A stretch of 38,490 nt of DNA, taken from contig NZ_JAMXOC010000028.1 in the NCBI RefSeq assembly GCF_024721265.1, positions 1 to 38,490 on the forward strand, in the 5' to 3' direction. The position numbers and the translations under genes are program-made. This stretch comes from Ohessyouella blattaphilus. Lineage in GTDB: Bacteria; Bacillota; Clostridia; Lachnospirales; Lachnospiraceae. The notes beneath the pieces are model-generated. The model was not told the DNA's origin. It was given only the letters and a program-made list of their open reading frames with translations, and searched no databases. Shown piece by piece: positions 15,397 to 23,772 of the stretch (its first letter is position 1; each line of letters opens with the position of its first letter).

Positions 15397-17139
15397 ATGA
15401 AAACATTATTGAAATATTTTAAAGGCTTTGAAAAAGAGACCATTATTGCGCCGCTGTTTAAGATGCTAGAAGCATGTTTTGAGCTATTTGTACCCCTAGT
15501 GACGGCAAGAATTATCGATATCGGCATTAAGAGCAGCGACCGCCGCTATATTCTCCATCAAGGAATTCTGCTAGTGATTCTCGGGATCGTCGGACTTATT
15601 TGTTCATTAACGGCCCAGTACTTTGCGGCGAAAGCGGGGATGGGCGTCGGTGCTAACTTGCGCCGAGATCTATACCACCATATCAATACCCTAGACTACG
15701 AGGCTTTAGACCGGACCGGTACTTCGACCTTAATTACGCGGATTACGGGAGACATTAATACCATTCAGACGGGTATTAATCTTTTTTTGCGGCTTTTTAT
15801 GCGCGCGCCCTTCCTGGTGGTAGGGGCAACGATTATGGCCTTTTTTATCAGTCCTAAGGTGACGATGTTCTTTGTGATAGCTCTCGCTCTTATCGGGATG
15901 ACGATTACGATTGTTATGAAGTGGACGATGCCCAGATACAAAAAGGTCCAGGAGTTTCTCGATCAAGTAGTACTTCATACCAGTGAGAACTACAGCGGGG
16001 CCCGGGTGGTTCGGGCGTTTGCCAGAGAAGAGGATGAGTACCAGGAATTCGCCAAGGTAAATGATCAACTTTTTTTAACTCAGCGAAAGGCCGGACGGGT
16101 CTCGGGACTTTTAAATCCTTTAACCTACGCTTTTGCCAACCTAGGAATCGTTGTAATTATGATAGCCAGTGCTGACGAAGTGAATATCGGCGGGCTTGGG
16201 CAAGGAGAGGTTATCGCCCTGACCAATTACATGACCCAGGTGCTCTTAGCCCTACTGATTATGGCAAATTTAATTATTTCGGTAACCCGGGCGTTTTCTA
16301 GTGCCGCTAGAGTCAGTGAAGTCTTTGCTCTTAAACCAAAGATGGTGGAGGGCGAAAGAGCGGTGTCAGAAGCGGTGATGGAAAAAAGCGAAGCAGCGGT
16401 GGCCTTTGATCACGTCTCCTTTACCTATCACGGACAAGCAAAGGCCGCCCTACAGGACATTAGCTTTCAGGCAAAGCGAGGTAGCACCATCGGTGTAATC
16501 GGGGGAACGGGTTCGGGAAAGACCACCCTCGTTAATCTGATTGAACGCTTCTACGATGTCGATTGCGGTCAGGTGCTAGTAGGCAATACCAACGTGAAAG
16601 AGTATACGTATCACAGTCTCCGAGCCTTGATTGGTCTGGTGCCGCAAAAAGCGGTGCTTTTTACGGGAACCATTCGGAGCAATATGCAGTGGCGTAAGCC
16701 CGGCGCCAGTGATGAAGAGATTTGGGCAGCTCTTAAGCTGGCTCAGGCCAAAGAATTTGTTGAGAAAAAAACAAATCAACTAGCGGAGCGAGTCCAAGCA
16801 GAGGGCAAAAATTTTTCCGGTGGTCAGAGACAGCGCTTAACGATCGCCCGTGCTTTTGTGGGTAACCCGCCAGTAGTGATTCTCGATGACAGCGCCTCGG
16901 CGTTAGATTTTGCTACCGATAAAGCTCTGCGCCAGGGGATTAAAAACCATAGCCACGAGACGACCACCTTTTTGGTTTCCCAAAGAGTCAGTACGGTGCG
17001 CAGCGCGGATCAGATTTTGGTTCTTGATAATGGTCTGCTGGTAGGGAAGGGGACCCACGAAGAGCTCTTTTCGACGTGTCAGATTTACCGAGAGATTTGT
17101 CTATCTCAGCTATCAAAAGAGGAGGCGCTTACATCATGA
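15397..17139 (+). CDS. ABC exporter half-transporter with degenerate ATPase site
   Basis: This 580-residue protein has six membrane helices (about residues 15-300) followed by an ATPase domain. Walker A is GGTGSGKTT and the signature is FSGGQRQRL. Walker B reads VVILDDSAS with Asp in place of the catalytic Glu, and the switch is VSQR rather than AHR. Such changes mark the degenerate half of heterodimeric exporters such as TM287/288 and BmrCD. The partner follows with a 4-bp ATGA overlap. The ATG has no ribosome binding site, but the N-terminus MKTLLKYFKGFEKE fits the family. A multidrug or lipid substrate is likely but cannot be named. Confidence 0.92.
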   Translation: MKTLLKYFKGFEKETIIAPLFKMLEACFELFVPLVTARIIDIGIKSSDRRYILHQGILLVILGIVGLICSLTAQYFAAKAGMGVGANLRRDLYHHINTLDYEALDRTGTSTLITRITGDINTIQTGINLFLRLFMRAPFLVVGATIMAFFISPKVTMFFVIALALIGMTITIVMKWTMPRYKKVQEFLDQVVLHTSENYSGARVVRAFAREEDEYQEFAKVNDQLFLTQRKAGRVSGLLNPLTYAFANLGIVVIMIASADEVNIGGLGQGEVIALTNYMTQVLLALLIMANLIISVTRAFSSAARVSEVFALKPKMVEGERAVSEAVMEKSEAAVAFDHVSFTYHGQAKAALQDISFQAKRGSTIGVIGGTGSGKTTLVNLIERFYDVDCGQVLVGNTNVKEYTYHSLRALIGLVPQKAVLFTGTIRSNMQWRKPGASDEEIWAALKLAQAKEFVEKKTNQLAERVQAEGKNFSGGQRQRLTIARAFVGNPPVVILDDSASALDFATDKALRQGIKNHSHETTTFLVSQRVSTVRSADQILVLDNGLLVGKGTHEELFSTCQIYREICLSQLSKEEALTS

Positions 17140-18860
17140 AGATCAAACGAGTTATGAAACTATTAAAACCCTATCGCTTCCGCTTCTTCCTAATGCTTTT
17201 ATTTGCCGTTATCAGCGTGGTGGCGACGCTACTGACCCCCATTTTAATCGGTGAGGGCGTGGATCAGCTTGTGGGTCCAGGGGCTGTTAAATTTGCTAGA
17301 CTTAGACAGATTATGATAGTAATCGCGGTAGTGGTCTTAATCTCGGCGCTGGCTCAGTGGCTCATGTCTTTGACGATTAACTACATTACGTACAATGTGG
17401 TGCGTAATATGCGCAGTCAGGCCTTTGCTCATTTACAAAAACTGCCGCTAGGATACGTGGATGACCATCCAGCCGGCGATATCATCAGTCGTCTGACCAC
17501 GGACATCGATCAGTTTAGCGATGGGATGTTGATGGGATTCACCCAGTTTTTTACTGGAATTCTGACTATTATCGGCACCATTTTGTTTATGCTAAGTATT
17601 CATCCCCAGATTACACTCGTTGTCCTAGTGCTTACCCCTCTTTCGTTCTTCGTGGCTGGGTTTATCGCTCGGCGGACGTACTCTCTTTTTAAGCAGCAAG
17701 CAGAGGCTCGGGGGGAGATGACCGGGATGGTGCAGGAGATGGTAGGCAATCAAGGTCTCGTGAAAGTGTTTAACCGGGAGGTAGAGCTTGAAGAGCGTTT
17801 TGGCGAAATTAATGAGCGCCTAAATACCACCAGTGTGCGGGCAACTTTTTTCTCTTCCCTAGTGAATCCGAGCACCCGCTTTATTAATGGGCTCGTCTCC
17901 ACAGGAGTTTGCATTTACGGCGCCTTTGTCTGCCTTAGTGGTGGGATTACTATAGGTGCTTTAGCTAGCTTTATGAATTACGCATACCAATATACCAAGC
18001 CTTTTAATGAGATATCCGGAGTGATAACCGAGCTTCAAAACGCTTTAGCCTGTGGTGGTCGTGTCTTTGACTTTTTGGAAACCGAGATTATTACCGAGGG
18101 GCCGGAACTTAAGAAGATGGATGCAGTGAGAGGCGCTGTGGCTTTTAAAGAGGTGGCTTTTTCCTATGACAAAGCAAAACCTTTTATCGAGCACATGAAT
18201 ATCAATACCAAACCAGGAGAGCGGGTAGCGCTAGTAGGTCCTACTGGTTGTGGGAAGTCAACGTTGATTAACCTATTGATGCGCTTTTATGAAATCGATA
18301 GCGGGGCAATCACCGTTGATGAGACGGATATTCGCACGTATACGAGAGGTAGCCTGCGAGAGCATTTTGGTATGGTGCTTCAGGAAACTTGGCTTAAGAG
18401 GGGGACAGTGGCAGAGAATATCGCCTATGGCAAGCCAAGCGCAACCCTTGCGGAGATTCAAGAAGCCGCTAAGTCCGCTCACGCTCATAACTTTATTATG
18501 CGTCTAGAGAAGGGGTATGATACCGTGATTAGCGAGAACGGCGGCAATCTGTCAGCGGGCCAGAAGCAGCTACTGTGTATCGCCAGAGTATTTCTGGTGC
18601 GGCCGCCGATGCTGATTCTCGATGAAGCCACTTCATCTATCGATACGCGAACGGAGTTAATGGTCCAAGACGCCCTTAAGCTTTTGATGACAGGACGCAG
18701 TAGTTTTGTGGTGGCTCATCGTCTCTCGACGATTAAGGAAGCGGACAAGATTCTCGTGATGCGAGATGGCAAGATTATCGAAAGCGGGAAGCACGAGGAG
18801 CTACTTGCGAAAAACGGCTTTTACGCGCAGTTATACGCCAGTCAGTTTGCTCAGTCATAA
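17136..18860 (+). CDS. ABC exporter half-transporter with consensus ATPase site
   Basis: This 574-residue partner of the preceding gene has six membrane helices and an ATPase domain with Walker A GPTGCGKST, signature LSAGQKQLL, Walker B MLILDEATSS (catalytic Glu present) and switch AHR. It supplies the intact catalytic residues missing in its partner, so the two should form a heterodimer. ATG 17136 overlaps the upstream TGA and is preceded by AGAGGAGG. The open frame reaches back to 17076 inside the upstream gene, but that start has no support. Confidence 0.93.
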   Translation: MKIKRVMKLLKPYRFRFFLMLLFAVISVVATLLTPILIGEGVDQLVGPGAVKFARLRQIMIVIAVVVLISALAQWLMSLTINYITYNVVRNMRSQAFAHLQKLPLGYVDDHPAGDIISRLTTDIDQFSDGMLMGFTQFFTGILTIIGTILFMLSIHPQITLVVLVLTPLSFFVAGFIARRTYSLFKQQAEARGEMTGMVQEMVGNQGLVKVFNREVELEERFGEINERLNTTSVRATFFSSLVNPSTRFINGLVSTGVCIYGAFVCLSGGITIGALASFMNYAYQYTKPFNEISGVITELQNALACGGRVFDFLETEIITEGPELKKMDAVRGAVAFKEVAFSYDKAKPFIEHMNINTKPGERVALVGPTGCGKSTLINLLMRFYEIDSGAITVDETDIRTYTRGSLREHFGMVLQETWLKRGTVAENIAYGKPSATLAEIQEAAKSAHAHNFIMRLEKGYDTVISENGGNLSAGQKQLLCIARVFLVRPPMLILDEATSSIDTRTELMVQDALKLLMTGRSSFVVAHRLSTIKEADKILVMRDGKIIESGKHEELLAKNGFYAQLYASQFAQS

Positions 18861-18863
18861 AGC

Positions 18864-18892
18864 TTGACAAATGGGAGTAACCTCGGCAGAAT
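18864..18892 (+). promoter_or_regulatory. Candidate promoter of the toxin/immunity-like pair
   Basis: There is a perfect -35 TTGACA at 18864-18869, a 17-bp spacer and a weak -10 CAGAAT at 18887-18892. It would separate the pair from the ABC exporter operon. The weak -10 leaves this uncertain. Confidence 0.45.
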
Positions 18893-18926
18893 GTAAGAAG
18901 TATCATAAAATAAAAGGGGATTTAAA

Positions 18927-19316
18927 ATGCGTACAAAAATAAGAAGATGGATTGTCTTGGGGTTAGTTCTAATATTGGCCTGTCTCGTTACTTTTTGGCA
19001 GACGAGAGATGCTAGTCGCAGCCCAGATAAGAATAATGTTAAGGAGAATGTCTATTATTTTCGGACGGATAAGCTTTTTGCCGAGCATTTCCGTAAGCAT
19101 GGGCATGAGTTTAATTACGAAACCGAAGCCGAGTATCTAGATGGTGCCAATGCGGTAATTAACGATCCGGATTCGCTTCAGAAGAATGAAAGCGAAGATG
19201 GTGACCGAGTGTTTTACTTAGAGCGCACGGGTGGGATTGTCTTTGTGTCGGGAGACGGCTTTATTCGCACGTATTTTAAGCCGGACAGCGGGAAAGCGTA
19301 TTTTGACAAACAGTAA
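18927..19316 (+). CDS. Secreted or membrane-anchored nuclease-like protein, possible toxin
   Basis: This 129-residue protein has a basic start and one hydrophobic segment (residues 9-24; ILAC at 16-19 is a weak lipobox), then a domain of about 90 residues facing outward. The domain has HFRKHGHEF (from residue 54), an EYLDGANAV helix, and GFIRTYFKPDSGKAYF near the C-terminus. I recognise this H-x-x-KHG plus TYFKP arrangement from the C-terminal domains of bacterial polymorphic toxins thought to be barnase/EndoU/colicin-like RNases. The family link is from memory, not a search. AAAAGGGG precedes the ATG. A small acidic gene follows after 12 bp, as expected of an immunity partner. Confidence 0.6.
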   Translation: MRTKIRRWIVLGLVLILACLVTFWQTRDASRSPDKNNVKENVYYFRTDKLFAEHFRKHGHEFNYETEAEYLDGANAVINDPDSLQKNESEDGDRVFYLERTGGIVFVSGDGFIRTYFKPDSGKAYFDKQ

Positions 19317-19328
19317 GGGGGAATTGGG

Positions 19329-19646
19329 ATGCGAGGTATTAGACAACAGACGTATCTTCAGGACAGACGTTTTCTAAATTTCTTTGAGAGGGTTCAGGAA
19401 GCAGCAGCCAGTGAAGACAAGGTGTTCTTTATGGATACGGGAGAAGGTCATGAATATGAGAAGGGAAACGTTTACGGTGAAGATTTAGGCGGCTGGCTAG
19501 TGGCTAAAGAAAAGGCCGCAAGCTTTGAAGAACGTTACTGTAATTTCGACAAAAGCTTATATTATGACTTTGAAGAGGATATCTGTTTTGCTGAGTGGGA
19601 AGAACAAGGGGAAGAAATCATCATCACTTTCCGCAGTTATGAATAA
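19329..19646 (+). CDS. Small acidic cytoplasmic protein, candidate immunity protein
   Basis: This 105-residue protein has no signal peptide or membrane segment. By my count it has 25 acidic against 12 basic residues, typical of inhibitors of basic RNases (barstar-like in logic, not in sequence). Features are a basic N-terminus (MRGIRQQTYLQDRRF), a GGWLVAKEKAASFEERY segment, and a very acidic C-terminal third. GGGGGAAT gives the binding site and the gene starts 12 bp after its partner's stop, suggesting coupling. Function is inferred from charge, size and position only. Confidence 0.55.
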   Translation: MRGIRQQTYLQDRRFLNFFERVQEAAASEDKVFFMDTGEGHEYEKGNVYGEDLGGWLVAKEKAASFEERYCNFDKSLYYDFEEDICFAEWEEQGEEIIITFRSYE

Positions 19647-19665
19647 ACCACAAGCATGACACAAA

Positions 19666-19708
19666 AAGACCATCACTTATTGATTTAAAAAGTGATGGTC
19701 TTATTTTT
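19666..19708. terminator. Bidirectional terminator
   Basis: A perfect 13-bp stem, AAGACCATCACTT with AAGTGATGGTCTT, has an 11-nt loop. T runs lie on the right and A runs on the left. It ends both the toxin-like operon and the convergent gene, whose stop codon overlaps it. Confidence 0.85.
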
Positions 19709-20303
19709 GCTGATTTTCCAGTTCTTTCTTCCTTCTTCTATTTTCTAGGAGATGGAGACTTACCAAGGTGAGAAAGAGGAGAAAGATGAGACTGGCTTTC
19801 CAAGTGTCGTCATTTATCCAAGCCATGGGACTAGAAAGGTCTTCAACGAAGATAAACAAGACGAGCATTAACCAACCGACGATGATGGCTAGCAGTCTTA
19901 AAAAAGTAAACCGCCGCAGGGTTTTATCGTTTGCTACAGAGTCTATAGGTGCATTTAATTCGGAGTAGCGGTAAGCAAAGTGATCTTCACCCTGACTTGT
20001 GCTAGGGATCAATAAATCGTAACTACGAGAAATTAAAATCACTGATCCGAGGACGCTGAGAATGGCAAAGGTGAGATTTATTAGGCTCCAATGATCAGTG
20101 GCGTTAAAACTACCGAGAGGAACGCTGGGATCTTCTAAATCCACCTCGTCTTCGCTATCGGCAATTACGTAATCTTCAGTTGTGCTTTCTATAATTTCGG
20201 GTTCAGCTTCGGCTCCCCTTGCGTGATAACCAGGAATGATAAACAAGGAGAAAATCAGAAGTGGTAAAAGTATTAAGCGATAAGATATTTGTCTTTTTTT
20301 CAT
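19701..20303 (-). CDS. Predicted membrane protein of unknown function
   Basis: This 200-residue protein has an N-terminal signal-like helix (residues 9-25), an acidic extracytoplasmic stretch (about 30-65, with [14 protein letters not shown]), and then three hydrophobic segments at roughly 72-92, 133-153 and 167-184. The block [22 protein letters not shown] resembles the C-terminal membrane tails of clostridial surface proteins, where a Pro-rich acidic stretch precedes W-x-L-x-N-L. No enzymatic motif is visible. AGGAGGAGAAGG lies upstream of the ATG. It is divergent from msrAB. Confidence 0.6.
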   Translation of the reverse strand: MKKRQISYRLILLPLLIFSLFIIPGYHARGAEAEPEIIESTTEDYVIADSEDEVDLEDPSVPLGSFNATDHWSLINLTFAILSVLGSVILISRSYDLLIPSTSQGEDHFAYRYSELNAPIDSVANDKTLRRFTFLRLLAIIVGWLMLVLFIFVEDLSSPMAWINDDTWKASLIFLLFLTLVSLHLLENRRRKKELENQQK

Positions 20304-20362
20304 GATCCTTCTCCTCCTTTCATTTCTGCATACTATGAGTTATTTAAAGTATAGAACAAAAA

Positions 20363-20380
20363 CGTTACAAAAGCGTTACA
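20363..20380. promoter_or_regulatory. Direct repeat CGTTACA with 11-bp period
   Basis: CGTTACA occurs at 20363-20369 and again at 20374-20380, one helical turn apart. This is the usual arrangement for OmpR/PhoB-type response regulators. It sits in the 184-bp divergent region between the membrane protein and msrAB. Confidence 0.4.
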
Positions 20381-20487
20381 AGAATGAGAAAAAACCATCC
20401 GAAAACCGCTACATTTTGAAAAAACTGGAAAATCGGCGGAGATTTGTTATAGTAAAAAGAGGTGAAAAGAAAACGGAGGTTGTTAAT

Positions 20488-21441
20488 ATGAAGGAAATAT
20501 ATTTGGGAATGGGCTGCTTTTGGGGCGGACAGGCTTATTTTGAAGGCTTGCCCGGTATTGGGGAAACGGAAGTTGGCTATGCAAATGGCCGCATACCGAT
20601 GCCGACGTACGCAAAGGTGTGTAAAGGGGATACCGGCTTTGCCGAGGTGGTGCGCCTTAAATATGATGAACAGGTAATGGGACTAAGTACCATTTTAGAT
20701 TTGTATTTTGCCGTAATTGATCCTGTCAGTGTAAATCGTCAAGGAAATGATGTGGGTGAGCAGTACCGGACGGGTATCTACTATACGGATCCTAGTGATA
20801 AGGCAATTGTAGAAGGGGCGGTGGTGCTTCTTAGTGAGAGCGTAAAGGAACCCTTAGCCATCGAAGTTCTTCCTCTTAGGAATTACTATCCGGCAGAGGG
20901 TTATCATCAGCGGTATTTAGAGAAGAATCCGACGGGTTATTGCCATATTTCTCTGGAACAGATGGCGGCCGCGCGGGAGCTGGCAGAAAGCATCAAGAAC
21001 CGTCACGGGGATAAGGAAGAACTGCGCGAAAGGCTGACGCCGATTCAATATGAAGTTACTCAGAACGGAGCGACGGAAGCCCCCTTTAAAAATGAGTACT
21101 ACGATAATTTTGCGGAAGGGATATACGTGGATATCGTTAGCGGTAAGCCTCTCTTTGTTTCCACCGATAAATTTGAATCTGGGTGTGGCTGGCCCAGCTT
21201 CTCGAAGCCGATTGCCGAAGCTGACCTTAAAGAGCTTGAGGATTTATCCTATGGCCGGGAGCGCACGGAGATTCGTAGCGCCAATTCAGGGGCACATCTA
21301 GGCCACGTCTTTAATGATGGACCGGAAGAGCTAGGGGGCCTGCGGTACTGTATTAATAGCGCGGCGTTAGAATTTATTCCGAAGGCAGAGATGGCCGCCA
21401 AAGGGTATGAGAAATATCTTCCTCTTTTAGAGACGAAGTAG
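20488..21441 (+). CDS. msrAB: MsrA-MsrB fusion, peptide methionine sulfoxide reductase
   Basis: This 317-residue bifunctional enzyme repairs both S- and R-methionine sulfoxide. The MsrA domain starts with GMGCFWGG (catalytic Cys at about residue 10). The MsrB domain, from about residue 175, has [16 protein letters not shown] and the catalytic Cys in RYCINSAAL. The zinc CxxC pairs of many MsrB proteins are absent. ATG 20488 is chosen because GGAGGT lies 7 nt upstream and MsrA begins there; the open frame extends to 20302 but the extra 62 residues look non-coding. No export signal, so cytoplasmic. Confidence 0.95.
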   Translation: MKEIYLGMGCFWGGQAYFEGLPGIGETEVGYANGRIPMPTYAKVCKGDTGFAEVVRLKYDEQVMGLSTILDLYFAVIDPVSVNRQGNDVGEQYRTGIYYTDPSDKAIVEGAVVLLSESVKEPLAIEVLPLRNYYPAEGYHQRYLEKNPTGYCHISLEQMAAARELAESIKNRHGDKEELRERLTPIQYEVTQNGATEAPFKNEYYDNFAEGIYVDIVSGKPLFVSTDKFESGCGWPSFSKPIAEADLKELEDLSYGRERTEIRSANSGAHLGHVFNDGPEELGGLRYCINSAALEFIPKAEMAAKGYEKYLPLLETK

Positions 21442-21450
21442 CGAGAAATA

Positions 21451-21463
21451 TGATATTATATCA
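21451..21463. promoter_or_regulatory. Short perfect palindrome upstream of the Gfo/Idh/MocA gene
   Basis: TGATAT-T-ATATCA lies 33 bp before the ATG at 21496, in the short gap after msrAB. It could be an operator; no matching regulator is identified. Confidence 0.3.
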
Positions 21464-21495
21464 AAGGATATAAATAGAAAAGACGGAGGTCGCTT

Positions 21496-22467
21496 ATGAA
21501 AGTTGGTATTTTAGGTGCCGGTGGCATTGCCAGAAAGATGGCGGATACGCTGAACGGCATGAGTGAAGCGAGCAGCTATGCAATCGCTTCGAGAAGTCTA
21601 GATAAGGCGTTAGCCTTTAAAGAAGAGCATGGGTTTGAAAAGGCGTATGGGTCTTACGAGGAATTAGTTGGTGACCCCGAGGTCGAGCTAGTCTACGTAG
21701 CGACCCCTCATTCTCGTCATCATGAAGATGCGATTTTGTGTATTGAAAACGGGAAGCCAGTCTTAGTGGAAAAGTCCTTTACAGCCAATGCCTCTCAGGC
21801 TCGCGCGGTGCTTGAGCTAGCTAAAGAAAGGCAAGTGTTTGCAGCAGAAGCAATCTGGACTAGATATATGCCTTCTAGGAGGATGGTGCAGGAGATTATC
21901 GATTCGGGAAAAATCGGTAAGGTGATTTCTGTAACGGCAAACCTAGGATACGACCTAAAGGCGGTGCCGCGGATGCATGACCCAGCTTTAGCCGGTGGGG
22001 CTCTGCTAGATGTGGGAATTTATCCCATGCAGTTTGCGGCGATGTATTTAGGAGTAGACGAGATCGAAGAAGTGATATCTACCTGTACAAAGAGCGAGAC
22101 GGGAGTGGATCTGACCAATGGGATTATTTTAAAATATCGGTCGGGACAAATGGCTATTCTTCATTCAAGCATGCTAGAGTCCACGGAACAATACGGTATT
22201 ATTTACGGGGAAAAGGGCTATCTAATCGCCAAAAATATCAATAATATCGACTGCATCGAAGTATATAATTCCGAACGAGAATTGCTCCAGACGCTATCGG
22301 TGCCAGAGCAGATTAGCGGTTACGAATACGAAGTCCTAGCCGCGAAAGCCGCGATTAAAAGCGGCCAGATAGAGTGCGTAGAAATCCCCCATCAGGAGAC
22401 GCTTAAAGTGATGATGCTGATGGATGAAATAAGAGGTCAATGGGGCCTTAAATACCCCTTTGAATAA
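21496..22467 (+). CDS. Gfo/Idh/MocA family oxidoreductase
   Basis: This 323-residue NAD(P)-dependent dehydrogenase of unknown substrate, probably a sugar or cyclitol, has the Rossmann fold motif GILGAGGIARKMA at residues 4-16. VATPHSRHH and the EKSFTANA segment (the EKP-like motif, here EKS) follow, then the C-terminal substrate domain with GGALLDVGIYPM. ACGGAGGT precedes the ATG. It leads a tightly spaced series with the uracil permease and the two-component genes. Confidence 0.88.
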   Translation: MKVGILGAGGIARKMADTLNGMSEASSYAIASRSLDKALAFKEEHGFEKAYGSYEELVGDPEVELVYVATPHSRHHEDAILCIENGKPVLVEKSFTANASQARAVLELAKERQVFAAEAIWTRYMPSRRMVQEIIDSGKIGKVISVTANLGYDLKAVPRMHDPALAGGALLDVGIYPMQFAAMYLGVDEIEEVISTCTKSETGVDLTNGIILKYRSGQMAILHSSMLESTEQYGIIYGEKGYLIAKNINNIDCIEVYNSERELLQTLSVPEQISGYEYEVLAAKAAIKSGQIECVEIPHQETLKVMMLMDEIRGQWGLKYPFE

Positions 22468-22494
22468 ATAGTATACGGGAAAAAGGAGACGAAA

Positions 22495-23763
22495 ATGAAA
22501 GAAAGAAAAATTATTCAGGTGGATGAAAAGGTACCTTTGGGACTACTCGTTCCCCTCAGTTTGCAGCATATGTTTGCCATGTTTGGGGCTTCGGTTTTGG
22601 TGCCTTTTGTCTTAGGCATTAACCCAGCGATTGTCCTCTTTATGAATGGTCTGGGAACGCTTCTCTTTATCTTTTTAACCAAGGGAAAAGCGCCGGCATA
22701 TCTAGGTTCTAGTTTTGCTTTTCTGGGACCAGCGGCCATTGTTATCGATAAGATGGGATACGAATACGCCCAGGGCGGCTTTGTGGTGGTTGGTCTAGTG
22801 GGTTGTGTATTAGCGTTTGTAGTATACAAATTCGGAACGGCCTGGATTGATGTGGTCCTTCCAGCGGCGGCCATGGGTCCGGTAGTGGCTCTCATCGGCC
22901 TTGAGCTTGCCGGGACAGCGGCTTCAACCGCCGGTCTAATTGTCGGCGAAGGGGAAGCGATTGATACAAAAAATGTCATTGTTTTCGTAGTGACCCTGGG
23001 CGTAGCAGTCTTTGGTTCGGTGCTCTTTCGGAAGTTCCTTGCGGTCATTCCGATTCTGATTGCCGTTGTGGCGGGTTACGTGGCAGCGATTGCGTGTGGT
23101 CTTGTCGACTTTTCTGCGGTGGCGGCAGCGCCTTTATTTGCGCTACCGAAATTCCAAATGGCAAAATTTGATCTTGATGCGATTTTGATTATCTTACCGG
23201 TTATTCTGGTTATCACCTCAGAGCATATCGGACATCAAGTGGTTACTAGCAAGATTGTAGGACGGGACCTTTTAAAGGATCCAGGACTTCATCGGTCGCT
23301 CTTAGGAGATAACCTTTCAACGGCCATCTCGGGTCTGATTGGTTCGGTGCCGACCACAACCTACGGCGAAAATATCGGCGTTATGGCGGTTACCAAAGTT
23401 TACAGTGTGCGGGTAATAGCAGGAGCGGCGATCCTGTCCTTATGCGCTTCCTTTATCGGTAAATTATCGATGCTGATTCAGACGATTCCCGGCCCAGTAA
23501 TTGGTGGTATCTCCTTCCTTCTCTACGGTATGATTGGCGCTTCCGGTATTCGTATTCTTGTGGATGCAAAGGTGGACTACGCCAAGTCTCAAAACCTGAT
23601 TCTCACCTCTGTTATCTTTGTGGTCGGACTTTCAGGAATCGCGATTTCTCTTGGAAATGTAGAGCTTAAGGGCATGGTGCTTTCAAGCGTAGTGGGAATG
23701 GTGCTTAGTTTGATTTTCCACTTTCTCGATAAGGCCAAGCTTACCAATGATTATGAAGAATAA
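22495..23763 (+). CDS. uraA: Uracil/xanthine permease (NCS2 family)
   Basis: This 422-residue nucleobase:cation symporter has about 12-14 hydrophobic segments. Family motifs are SEHIGHQVVTSKIVGRDL (with the substrate Glu) and GSVPTTTYGENIGVMAVT (the second key Glu). The N-terminus VDEKVPLGLLVPLSLQHMFAMFG matches UraA/PyrP. Uracil is the most likely substrate, but xanthine or uric acid relatives cannot be fully excluded. It begins 27 bp after the oxidoreductase and ends 9 bp before the response regulator. No pyrR or purine riboswitch leader is present. Confidence 0.88.
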   Translation: MKERKIIQVDEKVPLGLLVPLSLQHMFAMFGASVLVPFVLGINPAIVLFMNGLGTLLFIFLTKGKAPAYLGSSFAFLGPAAIVIDKMGYEYAQGGFVVVGLVGCVLAFVVYKFGTAWIDVVLPAAAMGPVVALIGLELAGTAASTAGLIVGEGEAIDTKNVIVFVVTLGVAVFGSVLFRKFLAVIPILIAVVAGYVAAIACGLVDFSAVAAAPLFALPKFQMAKFDLDAILIILPVILVITSEHIGHQVVTSKIVGRDLLKDPGLHRSLLGDNLSTAISGLIGSVPTTTYGENIGVMAVTKVYSVRVIAGAAILSLCASFIGKLSMLIQTIPGPVIGGISFLLYGMIGASGIRILVDAKVDYAKSQNLILTSVIFVVGLSGIAISLGNVELKGMVLSSVVGMVLSLIFHFLDKAKLTNDYEE

Positions 23764-23772
23764 GAGGTCAAA

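Noticed and set aside
17076-17135. Early start of the second ABC subunit
   Set aside because: It lies inside the first subunit's coding region without a ribosome binding site; the ATGA overlap at 17136 is the normal coupled start.
20302-20487. N-terminal extension of MsrAB
   Set aside because: The frame is open by chance; MsrA starts at 20488 with a good ribosome binding site, and the upstream part covers the divergent promoter region.
22440-22495. Purine or uracil-responsive leader before the permease
   Set aside because: The gap is only 27 bp, with just a ribosome binding site.
22515-23048. 177-residue ORF opposite uraA
   Set aside because: It is a shadow of the permease gene, with Thr/Ala/Pro-rich composition and no recognisable domain.
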